This document shows, piece by piece, positions 1 to 6,136 of a stretch of 6,136 nt of DNA (the first letter of the stretch is position 1; each line of letters opens with the position of its first letter). Both the position numbers and the translations under genes were made by a program. The notes under the pieces are model-generated. The model was not told the DNA's origin. It worked only from the letters and a program-made list of their open reading frames with translations, and ran no database searches. Where the stretch lies: assembly GCA_025056955.1 (NCBI GenBank), contig JANWYL010000181.1:1-6136 (forward strand), in the 5' to 3' direction. Source of the DNA: Sandaracinaceae bacterium (GTDB lineage Bacteria; Myxococcota_A; Polyangia; Polyangiales; Sandaracinaceae).

Positions 1-2627
1 AGGAGCTCTTTTCCAGCGTAGGTGCGAATGCGTTCGATGGGTGAGTTGAGGGCTTCGATAAGCCATTCGATCCGATGAAGATGCGCATGGTTGCGCACCC
101 ACTCCTCCCACGCTTCCTTTTCTGTGCCAAAATCTGTGGCGGTAATCACCACAAGCGCTTGTCGAGCCGTGTCACGAACGGCGGGATCTTCTGCTTCAAG
201 GAGTTGGATGAGGAGATTGAGGGCGCTCACATCCCTCGCCACAGCAATCGCTTCGATGGCGCGAAGTCGATGAAGGGGGTTTTTGCCTCTCTTTTTGGCT
301 GCTTGGTGAAGCTCGGGAAGTTGCGAAACGAGGGCAGGTGCCCCCTCAAGGTAACCAAGGGCTCGGAGGGCCAGGGTTCGGGCCAAAGAATCATCGCTTA
401 AGACATGGGTGATCAATTTGGATACAAAGTGGGACGAGGTGTGAGCATAAGGTGCGACTTCGTAAGCCAAAATCAGGGCAGGGAGGTAACGTTGCCTTTC
501 TGTATCACCCAAAAGAGAGGCAACATATGGCACAGCCTTCTCCTTAAAGGCAGCGAGCACACGGCAGGCAGCTGACACCTCCCAGGCCCGCGGGGGGTGT
601 TCTGGGTCAAAGTGTCGGAAGTCATACCAGAGAGGACCTGGAAATGATTGGAGGAGGACTGGCAAAACGATCTCACCTCTTTGGAGGGCACGATTGACAA
701 CCTCAGTTGAGCTTGGGGCACTTCGAATCACCTCCTCGACAATTGAGCGCACCTCTTCACCCATGTCCACAATGATGGATGGGAGGGCTTCCAAGGAGCT
801 TGGAGTTGAAGGGTGAGGGGGAGGGGGATTTTGGTTAATGGCTGGCGATGGCTCGTGATCTTTTGGTGAGATGTTGGCTTTTGGTGTCGTTTCAAAAAGG
901 TCGAGCTCCTCCTCTCTCAACTCCGAGACGATGATTTCAGGCTCATCGTTTGGTGATTTTGCTTGGGAATTGATGGTTGATGAAGGGGGTTTTTGTTCTT
1001 CATGCATTGGTGGTGATGGATTGGCATCGGAAGGTATTGGCAAAGGAGGGGCTTGAGGAGGTGGAGGTGCCATTCGGGGTATTCCCAAAATCACACGCGC
1101 AGGAAGGCGGCGGACGTTGAGAGAATTCGTGACATTTGGTGGCTCGGATGAGGGTGATGCGCTTGGCTCATTACCACTCCTTATGGGAGCATGAGGTGCT
1201 TCTTCTGCGCGAACAATTGCTTCGAGCAAAGGGGAAAACTCTTTTGGAGTCGATTGAGGTGATGGGGTGGATGGTGATTCCCTGGATTCGTGGTTTGCCG
1301 CAGGTGAATCGGGTATCACCCAACGATCCTCCTCTGGGATTGACTGAGTGGCTGGTGGCTGGTGCTGGTGGCTTCCGGCGGCACCGCCTCGCTTGCGATG
1401 GAGAAGCCATCGCTCGAGGGCCTTTGCGAGAGGGGCTTGGAGTGCCAGAAGCTCGTGAATGTCTGATTCCGAGAACTCTTCTCCACTTCTGTCTCCCACT
1501 AAGAGGATGACAGTGCGCTTGCGCAAAGACACAGGGAGGAGGAGGGTACAAATCCCATTTTTTCGCCCAAGCAATTGGGCCCATTTTGCATCTGAAGGAG
1601 AGGAGAGAAAGGCAATCCGCATTTCACCATCTGCAATTGATTGGGAGAAAATGGAGTTAGGCTCTCGAGGCAAGGGCCAAGATTGCCCGATTCGGGCAGA
1701 AGGCTTTTCACCCCATATGTCCCACAGGCGGATTGTGTTTTCGATGATCACAAAGAGGGCGACAAAGTCGAAAAATTGCCTTGCCAGCGCGAAAAAGATG
1801 GCAAGCATTTCCTCGCGGTTATTACTTGCTTCGAGGCGAGCGATGGCTTGATCGAAGGAGATAGGGCCCCGAATGCGAAGTGGACGAAGGATTTCAGTTG
1901 GCGCTTCTTCATGGCTTGTAGTAGACAAGGGAGCATCCGACTCCGAAGTGGGTGATGGTTGCAGCAAAAAAGGTGTGTGTGCCAAGTCAGAGCGTTTCGA
2001 GACCGGAAAACCATAGGGGAGGGTGCGGATCGAGTGGCGCGATTCAAAAAGAGAAGATAAGGGTACATGGAGTTGGCTGGCTTTGTTCTCGCTTTGCTCC
2101 CCAGGAATAGACGGAGAAGGTGATTGGGTGATGTGTGATGGTTGGTATGATGGCTCACCAAGGTCAAGCTTGGCAAGCAATTTTGCGAATCGGGGAGGGA
2201 GATCGAATTTGTGGTGCTTGGCGAGGCCTGCAAGAATTCTTACTTCACACGCAATCCGCACCTCAACTGGTCGCTTGAGCTGTGATTCCAACCTTTGACG
2301 TTGCTCTTGTGACAAAGGTTGGTTACAGGCAACGATCACTTGTTCACCTTCAATCGAAATTGGTAGCACCTTTTCTGCTATTGCCATTTCTCGAGAGATC
2401 AAATCGATCACCTCGCGTGGAGCTTCCATCACTTCCCTGGCCGATACAGGCCTTAACCCATATACAGAAGCTTGCGCACGAGCGAGAACATCCTCGGAGA
2501 CACTCCCAAGCTCAAGCAAAGCACTTGTGATATCCCCTCCCACTTGGGACTGGCGAGCCAAAGCCTCTCTCAGAAGGGATGGGAAGATGAGCTGATCGCG
2601 CAAGAGGATAGAGGTCAGATCCGCCAT
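1..2627 (-). CDS. Large modular protein: MshEN (GspE N-terminal) domain, GAF-like domain and HEAT repeats; C-terminus beyond window
   Basis: I translated this frame codon by codon from the ATG at 2627 to the left edge. It has 875 codons and no stop, so the gene is partial at its C-terminus. Residues 1-140 resemble the MshEN/T2SSE_N domain of secretion and pilus ATPases (LREALARQ, ALLELGSVSEDVLARA, a KVLPI strand). Residues about 155-250 are a Pro/Ser-rich linker. Residues 256-413 look GAF-like (ISFDQAIARLEASN, VALFVI, LLLPVSLRKR, ending LERWLLHRKR). Residues 414-610 are a second linker rich in Pro, Ser and Glu. From about 611 to the edge lie helical HEAT-type repeats, with a DFGTEKEAWEEW motif near 827-838. 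No Walker-type ATPase domain is visible, so this is not GspE or PilB itself. I infer a cytoplasmic regulatory or scaffold protein. An in-frame TGA directly precedes the ATG, which fixes the start. The domain names are from visual resemblance; the reading frame itself is very secure. Confidence 0.88.
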   Translation of the reverse strand, partial: MADLTSILLRDQLIFPSLLREALARQSQVGGDITSALLELGSVSEDVLARAQASVYGLRPVSAREVMEAPREVIDLISREMAIAEKVLPISIEGEQVIVACNQPLSQEQRQRLESQLKRPVEVRIACEVRILAGLAKHHKFDLPPRFAKLLAKLDLGEPSYQPSHITQSPSPSIPGEQSENKASQLHVPLSSLFESRHSIRTLPYGFPVSKRSDLAHTPFLLQPSPTSESDAPLSTTSHEEAPTEILRPLRIRGPISFDQAIARLEASNNREEMLAIFFALARQFFDFVALFVIIENTIRLWDIWGEKPSARIGQSWPLPREPNSIFSQSIADGEMRIAFLSSPSDAKWAQLLGRKNGICTLLLPVSLRKRTVILLVGDRSGEEFSESDIHELLALQAPLAKALERWLLHRKRGGAAGSHQHQPPATQSIPEEDRWVIPDSPAANHESRESPSTPSPQSTPKEFSPLLEAIVRAEEAPHAPIRSGNEPSASPSSEPPNVTNSLNVRRLPARVILGIPRMAPPPPQAPPLPIPSDANPSPPMHEEQKPPSSTINSQAKSPNDEPEIIVSELREEELDLFETTPKANISPKDHEPSPAINQNPPPPHPSTPSSLEALPSIIVDMGEEVRSIVEEVIRSAPSSTEVVNRALQRGEIVLPVLLQSFPGPLWYDFRHFDPEHPPRAWEVSAACRVLAAFKEKAVPYVASLLGDTERQRYLPALILAYEVAPYAHTSSHFVSKLITHVLSDDSLARTLALRALGYLEGAPALVSQLPELHQAAKKRGKNPLHRLRAIEAIAVARDVSALNLLIQLLEAEDPAVRDTARQALVVITATDFGTEKEAWEEWVRNHAHLHRIEWLIEALNSPIERIRTYAGKEL

Positions 2628-2630
2628 TCA

Positions 2631-2634
2631 CTCC
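2631..2634 (-). promoter_or_regulatory. Weak ribosome binding site of the modular-protein gene
   Basis: The minus strand reads GGAG, then TGA, then the ATG at 2627. The spacing of three bases is shorter than usual, so initiation may be inefficient. The TGA between them is in frame and rules out a start further upstream. Confidence 0.45.
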
Positions 2635-2638
2635 AGTA

Positions 2639-2676
2639 GCAGGAGGTTGTGGTTTAAACCTTCTAAGCTCCCCTGC
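2639..2676 (-). other. Possible stem-loop in the ahcY to modular-gene gap
   Basis: In the transcript sense, GCAGGGG (2676-2670) can pair with CTCCTGC (2645-2639): seven pairs including one G-U, around a loop of about 24 bases. The loop contains the perfect palindrome GGTTTAAACC. The 3' arm ends four bases before the GGAG of the next gene, so the stem could affect access to that site. No U-run follows, so it is not an intrinsic terminator. Short stems like this also occur by chance. Confidence 0.25.
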
Positions 2677-2703
2677 CTCATATCAAGATAACCAAAAACC
2701 CTC

Positions 2704-4014
2704 TCAGTAGCGATAGGTGTCAGGCTTATAGGGGCCGTCGGGATGTACCCCTAAATACTCTGCCTGCTTTGGGGTAAGGCGTGTCAATTTGGCTCCCAAC
2801 TTTGGCAAATGCAGGCGCGCAACTTTTTCATCGAGGTGTTTTGGGAGAACGTAAACCTTCCCGCGCTCGTATCGATGAGGCTCGGTGTAGAGAGAAATTT
2901 GGGCCAGGACCTGGTTAGAGAAACTTGCGCTCATCACGAAGCTCGGGTGGCCTGTCGCACACCCAAGGTTGACCAAGCGACCACGGGCAAGTACGATAAT
3001 TCGCTTGCCATCTGGAAAGATGAAATGATCAACCTGAGGCTTGATGTTTTCTTCCCGAATTCCATTTCGGGGATCGAGAAGGGCTGACATTTGGATTTCT
3101 GAGTCGAAGTGACCGATATTGCACACGATGGCGTTATGCTTCATCCGCCTCATGTGCTCCAAGGTGATCACATCGCAGCAGCCAGTGGCAGTGACGAAGA
3201 TATCGGCCTTATCTGCGACGTCGTCGATGGTGACCACCTCATAGCCCTCCATTGCAGCTTGGAGTGCGCAGATGGGGTCGACTTCGGTGATGAGCACCCG
3301 TGCGCCGTGAGCCCGGAGTGATTGAGCAGACCCCTTTCCCACATCCCCATAGCCACAGACCACAGCGACTTTGCCTGCGATCATCACGTCTGTGGCCCGC
3401 AGAATCCCATCCACGAGCGAGTGGCGGCACCCGTAGATGTTATCGAATTTTGACTTGGTCACAGAGTCATTGACGTTGATGGCCGGCACCCGCAGCGTGC
3501 CCTTTCGCTCCATTTCATAGAGGCGACGCACGCCAGTTGTGGTTTCTTCGGAGAGGCCGATGATTTGAGGCAAAAGGTCAGGCCGCTTTTCGTGGATGAA
3601 AGCAGTGAGATCACCCCCATCGTCAATGATCATGTTTGGACCTGGGCCCGTTTCAAAAGCTTCGAGCTGTTGTTCGATGCACCACCACTACTCCTCCTCT
3701 GTTTCACCTTTCCATGCGAAAACGGGTACCCCTGCTGCAGCCATTGCTGCGGCGGCATGGTCTTGGGTTGAGTAAATGTTGCAGCTTGTCCACGTCACTT
3801 CTGCCCCAAGCTCCCGGAGGGTTTCGATGAGAACAGCGGTTTGAATCGTCATGTGGAGGCAGCCAGCAATGCGAGCGCCCTTGAGGGGCTTGCTGTCGCG
3901 GTACTCCTCGCGTAAGGCCATAAGGCCAGGCATTTCGGTTTCTGCGATCGCAATTTCTTTACGCCCCCACTCGGCCAAAGAGAGATCAGCAACTTTGAAT
4001 TTGGGTCGGGTCAT
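2704..4014 (-). pseudogene. ahcY: S-adenosylhomocysteine hydrolase interrupted by one in-frame amber codon
   Basis: The family enzyme is cytosolic and NAD-dependent. It splits S-adenosylhomocysteine into adenosine and homocysteine, relieving inhibition of methyltransferases. From the ATG at 4014 to the TGA at 2704-2706 the frame has 436 codons, close to the 432 residues of human AHCY. Recognisable are AGCLHMT (His54), STQDHAAAA, DDGGD (127-135 region), SEETTTG (Glu157), NDSVTKSKFDN (Lys187, Asp191), Cys196, the NAD loop GYGDVGKG (221-228), GHPSFVMS and the terminal KPDTYRY. The only defect I see is TAG at 3690-3688 (codon 109), between KGETEEE and WWCIEQQL. Human AHCY has Tyr110 there. Both sides are in the same frame with no missing residue. 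As read, translation would stop at 108 residues and lose the catalytic and NAD-binding parts. A recent nonsense mutation, a sequencing error or amber suppression could each explain it. Everything else is well conserved, so decay, if real, is recent. I chose the ATG at 4014 over 4098 because homology begins there and a good ribosome site precedes it. Confidence 0.92.
3688..3690 (-). other. ahcY: In-frame TAG (amber) codon within ahcY
   Basis: The minus strand reads GAG GAG TAG TGG TGG TGC, giving EEE-stop-WWC. The family consensus here is EEY(W/L)WC, so one base change from TAT or TAC to TAG explains it. The next in-frame ATG is at 3633 (codon 128). A restart there would omit much of the substrate-binding N-terminal region. 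Confidence 0.9.
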
Positions 4015-4019
4015 GGCTT

Positions 4020-4023
4020 CTCC
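4020..4023 (-). promoter_or_regulatory. Ribosome binding site of ahcY
   Basis: GGAG lies five bases before the ATG at 4014 (GGAGAAGCCATG in the sense direction). This supports 4014 as the start, not the upstream in-frame ATG at 4098, whose extra 28 residues have no family counterpart. Confidence 0.7.
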
Positions 4024-4036
4024 ATATTTGGTTGAA

Positions 4037-4059
4037 GGGCCGCCACTGATCGGCGGACC
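4037..4059 (-). promoter_or_regulatory. Leader hairpin upstream of ahcY
   Basis: In the transcript sense, CCGCC-gatcagt-GGCGG forms a five-pair GC stem with a seven-base loop. It extends by GG/CC across one T-C mismatch. It ends 22 bases before the ahcY ATG. No U-tract follows it. It does not show the conserved core I recall for the SAH riboswitch, so I only call it a possible leader structure. Confidence 0.35.
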
Positions 4060-4122
4060 GGAACACGATTCACACCACACAAGGGATTTGTTTTCCAAAG
4101 CTCACAATTTTTTGTTTTTTTT
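4060..4122 (-). promoter_or_regulatory. Possible ahcY promoter region with A-rich tract
   Basis: In the sense direction an A-rich run (eight A, one C, six A; 4122-4108) is followed by TTGTGA and TTGGAA. Either could be a poor -35 element, but no good -10 box follows at normal spacing. The A-tract could act as an UP element or a bent DNA segment. The long gap after the permease makes an independent ahcY promoter plausible. The evidence is weak. Confidence 0.25.
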
Positions 4123-4445
4123 CGCAAACCGGCCTTCACTCCTCCATGCATAAAACCGCGAAGGTGCCTCAGAGCCCTAAAAGATTTGGCCACATGATCA
4201 AGCAACGAAGAAAAGACCCAAGCAGCCTCTCCCTGTTGAAAGAAGTGAAAGGCAGAATCTTCAAGTTGTTCACGTTGCACAAAGTGTACATGTGCCGCAT
4301 TAAGCGTGGTGAAGCAGCAAAGGCGCGCAGAATGACCCACCCAGTGATGAAGCTTCCAGAACAATTGGCAATGCCGAGCCGAATTCACCACAATCAATGA
4401 ATGGGCAATTTTTGGCATCGATGCAAACGGTTGAGGGGCTCCCAT

Positions 4446-5960
4446 CTAGGAAGTGGGTGCGCAGGGAGAGCCATTGGAAGAAAAGCGCAACTTTGAATGC
4501 CGCATCCCGTAAGCAAAGTAGATGATTAGCCCAACCAAAAGCCATAGGCCAAAGCGGCGCCAGGCGGCAGCTGGTAAGCCAGCCATGATAAACAGGCACG
4601 ATAAAGCCCCAGCTGGGGCGAACAACCAGACGGCAGGCACCCGAAAGGGCCGGGGACGAAGAGGCTCGATAACCCTTAAAATGAGAACACCAATGCAAAC
4701 GATAAAAAAGGCGAAAAGTGTACCGATATTGGTGAGGTCGTAAGTCGCGTCATCGTCAGCCAAGGATGCAGCAATTCCCACAAATGCGCCAGTGATGGTG
4801 ATCAGTGTAGAAGGAATGCGGCGCTTCGGATGCAAGCGTGCAATCCGCTCCGGCAAGAGCCCATCTCGGGCCATTGCAAAGAGGATCCGAGGCTGACCAT
4901 ATTGAAAAACGAGAAGCACTGCAGCAGTTGAAATCACTGCGCCTGCAGAGACCAGCCCACTGGCCACAGGAAGGCCTGCGTGTTCCAGGGCGAAAGCCAA
5001 AGGATCACCGTGCTGGTTGAGCTGGTTCCAAGGGGCGAGCCCGGTCAAGACCAGTCCAGTTGCAACGTAAATCAGAGTGCAAATCCCAAGACCGCCTAAA
5101 ATCCCAATCGGCAAATTTCGCTGAGGGTTTTTGGTTTCTTCAGCTGCTGTCGAGATGGCGTCAAAGCCGATGTATGCAAAAAAAACAATCGCAGCACCCT
5201 GCCAAATTCCTTTCCAGCCGTTGGGAAAAAAGGGAACGTAGTACTCCGGCCGGATGTGGGGAACCCCCATAACGATGAAAAGGCCAAGCGCCAAAAGCTT
5301 GATGAGTACCATGATGTTGTTGACCGTTGCGCTCTCTTTGGCTCCAAGAAGAAGGATGCCAGTGATTGCTGCAACAATCAGAAATGCAGGCAGGTTGACC
5401 AAGAGTGGAAAAGGACCTATTCGCGGAGCCTCACTCAAAAGGGCTTGCATTTGAGAGTTACCGGCTTCCGCCTGTTGGACGACATCGCCGTAGCCATGGG
5501 TCAGCCAGGGTGGCAAGTGCAGCCCGAGCTGTTCGAAAAGGGAGTTCATGTAGTTGGCCCAAGAAATGGCAACAGCGATGTTTCCTACGGCATATTCAAG
5601 GATAAGGTCCCAACCAATGATCCAGGCCACAATCTCGCCGAGCGTGGCATAAGCATAAGCATAGGCGCTCCCAGCGGTTGGGATCATGGCTGCAAGCTCT
5701 GCGTAGCAAAGGGCGCAAAACGCACAGGCCACACCCAAAAGCAGAAAAGAGAAAACCAGTGCAGGCCCAGCACCTACGCGAATCACTTCCCCCCCACTCA
5801 CTTCACCTGCCGCAGCTGTTCCAACTGCTCCAAAGATTCCAGCACCGATCACAGCGCCAATCGCGAGCCCGATGAGATCCAATGCTCCAAGGCTTCGGTT
5901 CAGTTGCTTTGGCGAATTCTCATCTGAATCGAGCGGCTTCCGACGAAAGAGTCCACGCAT
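4446..5960 (-). CDS. APC-superfamily amino acid permease, cationic amino acid transporter (CAT) type
   Basis: This is an inner-membrane transporter of 504 residues starting at the ATG at 5960, with about 12-13 hydrophobic segments. After a short cytoplasmic N-terminus (MRGLFRRKPLDS), segment 1 carries GAVIGAGIF (about 36-43), the unwound helix that binds the substrate carboxylate in APC proteins. CAT-type signatures follow: YAELAAMIPTAGSAYAYAYA (about 86-105), IIGWDLILEYAVG (about 114-126), FFAYIGFDAIST with AEETKNPQRNLP (about 260-284), and a final YFAYGMRHSKLR. It matches bacterial YfnA/CAT-like permeases in layout. I infer proton-coupled uptake of amino acids, but the sequence does not show which ones. 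A GTG 34 codons upstream (6062) is in frame, but those codons overlap the preceding gene and lack family similarity. GAAGG precedes the ATG at 5960. The gene ends in TAG, showing that amber acts as an ordinary stop here. The 35-base gap to the upstream gene suggests co-transcription. Confidence 0.92.
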   Translation of the reverse strand: MRGLFRRKPLDSDENSPKQLNRSLGALDLIGLAIGAVIGAGIFGAVGTAAAGEVSGGEVIRVGAGPALVFSFLLLGVACAFCALCYAELAAMIPTAGSAYAYAYATLGEIVAWIIGWDLILEYAVGNIAVAISWANYMNSLFEQLGLHLPPWLTHGYGDVVQQAEAGNSQMQALLSEAPRIGPFPLLVNLPAFLIVAAITGILLLGAKESATVNNIMVLIKLLALGLFIVMGVPHIRPEYYVPFFPNGWKGIWQGAAIVFFAYIGFDAISTAAEETKNPQRNLPIGILGGLGICTLIYVATGLVLTGLAPWNQLNQHGDPLAFALEHAGLPVASGLVSAGAVISTAAVLLVFQYGQPRILFAMARDGLLPERIARLHPKRRIPSTLITITGAFVGIAASLADDDATYDLTNIGTLFAFFIVCIGVLILRVIEPLRPRPFRVPAVWLFAPAGALSCLFIMAGLPAAAWRRFGLWLLVGLIIYFAYGMRHSKLRFSSNGSPCAPTS

Positions 5961-5965
5961 TGAAG

Positions 5966-5970
5966 CCTTC
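5966..5970 (-). promoter_or_regulatory. Ribosome binding site of the permease
   Basis: GAAGG lies five bases before the ATG at 5960. It decides the start in favour of this ATG over the in-frame GTG at 6062, which lies inside the upstream reading frame. Confidence 0.6.
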
Positions 5971-5995
5971 AAGGTGTGTAGAACTCCCTGGATTC

Positions 5996-6136
5996 TTAAG
6001 GCCTGATGAGGGGGCGTTCCTGATCGAGCACTTTTTCCCCAATGATTGGGTAAAATTCCCACTCCCCTTGGTATGCCCGATAGGCGACATACAAAGGGTA
6101 AAGTGTTCCAAGGGCCAAGCTGATCAGGGGGAGCAA
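5996..6136 (-). CDS. C-terminal end of a small membrane protein, DUF4870-like
   Basis: Reading in from the right edge, one frame gives 46 residues ending in TAA at 5998-5996. It starts with a hydrophobic segment (LLPLISLALGTLYPLYVAYR), followed by AYQGEWEFYPIIGE and a short charged tail ending LIRP. A last membrane helix followed by a Gly-Glu, aromatic and Y-P-(L/I)-I-G motif is typical of DUF4870-type small membrane proteins, whose function is unknown. The family call is by visual resemblance. The N-terminus lies outside the window. The stop is 35 bases before the permease ATG, so the two may share a transcript. Confidence 0.7.
   Translation of the reverse strand: MLPLISLALGTLYPLYVAYRAYQGEWEFYPIIGEKVLDQERPLIRP

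Larger units (their letters stand above)
4011..4445 (-). other. Doubtful 144-codon open frame filling the permease-ahcY gap
   Basis: I do not recognise this frame. Its ATG at 4445 follows the permease TAG with no gap, and its TGA overlaps the ahcY start as ATGA. The predicted protein is basic and rich in His, Cys, Trp and Phe. It has no clear domain, no signal peptide and no ribosome site before its ATG. The stretch QREQLEDSAFHF with nearby EAAWVFSSLLDHVAKSF (about residues 57-86) looks like an amphipathic helix. In another frame just upstream (about 4440-4310), CIDAKNCPF with GSALPIVLEASSL also looks protein-like. This could be the remains of a frameshifted gene, a real small gene, or chance. 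Apart from the A-rich tract and the hairpin, I see nothing else in 4015-4445. Confidence 0.2.

Noticed and set aside
269..995. A 17-base direct repeat, gatgaagggggtttttg, at 269-285 and 979-995.
   Set aside because: Both copies lie inside the same gene but in different codon frames and encode unrelated residues. There are no flanking duplications, so it is most likely chance.
1136..1584. Moderate open frames on both strands (for example 1136-1510 plus, 1171-1584 minus, 1748-2233 minus).
   Set aside because: They lie out of frame inside the 875-codon gene, have low-complexity translations mirroring its Pro/Ser-rich codons, and resemble no family.
3688..3690. General reassignment of TAG to an amino acid in this organism.
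   Set aside because: The permease ends naturally at a TAG (4448-4446), and neither its 504 codons nor the 875 visible codons of the modular gene contain another in-frame TAG. One amber in ahcY is better explained by mutation or error unless suppression is demonstrated.
4015..4098. Start of ahcY at the upstream ATG (4098).
   Set aside because: SAHH similarity begins at MTRPKFKVADLSLAEWG (4014), which has its own GGAG. The extra 28 codons lie over the leader hairpin and have no counterpart in the family.
4146..4400. Plus-strand 84-codon open frame in the permease-ahcY gap.
   Set aside because: The product is very basic with no domain, and there is no ribosome site. The opposite strand carries all the convincing genes.
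4417..4430. Palindrome GCATCGATGC just after the permease as a terminator.
   Set aside because: It has no loop bases and is followed on the coding strand by A residues, not a U-run, so it lacks intrinsic-terminator form.
5256..5927. A 223-codon plus-strand open frame.
   Set aside because: It is antisense to the well-conserved permease, and its translation has no recognisable domain or membrane pattern.
5961..6062. Permease start at the in-frame GTG (6062).
   Set aside because: The added 34 residues overlap the end of the DUF4870-like frame, show no family similarity and follow an ill-spaced ribosome site. The ATG at 5960 has a well-placed GAAGG.

Overview
The window looks like a stretch of a bacterial chromosome, most likely from the Myxococcota (former Deltaproteobacteria). 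The main clue is the large gene at the left end. It joins a type II/IV secretion-type MshEN (GspE N-terminal) domain, a GAF-like domain and HEAT repeats through long proline-rich linkers, an architecture I associate with myxobacteria. Base composition is roughly balanced by eye, not strongly GC-rich as in free-living myxobacteria, and one universal metabolic gene carries a nonsense codon. Both would fit a reduced-genome member of the group, such as a Pajaroellobacter-like lineage. This assignment is inference; no marker gene is present.

All convincing genes lie on the minus strand, so the transcription order runs from right to left. At the right edge (5996-6136) is the C-terminal tail of a small membrane protein resembling DUF4870. 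Next, after 35 bases, comes a complete APC-superfamily amino acid permease of the cationic amino acid transporter type (4446-5960). A 431-base interval follows (4015-4445). It holds a doubtful 144-codon open frame, an A-rich tract and a small hairpin, and leads into ahcY, S-adenosylhomocysteine hydrolase (2704-4014). ahcY is full length and in one frame but is interrupted by a single in-frame TAG where the family has a tyrosine. After a 76-base gap comes the large modular protein (from 2627 to the left edge). Its frame is open for 875 codons and it leaves the window without a stop.

Functionally, ahcY belongs to the activated methyl cycle (removal of S-adenosylhomocysteine), the permease imports amino acids across the inner membrane, and the modular protein is probably a cytoplasmic regulatory or scaffold protein. 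Only the DUF4870-like gene and the permease are close enough to suggest co-transcription. I see no convincing multi-gene novel system. The points most worth checking are the amber codon in ahcY, the unusual modular protein with altered c-di-GMP-type motifs, and the open frame that fills the permease-ahcY gap. I found no tRNA, rRNA, CRISPR array, insertion sequence or clear intrinsic terminator.
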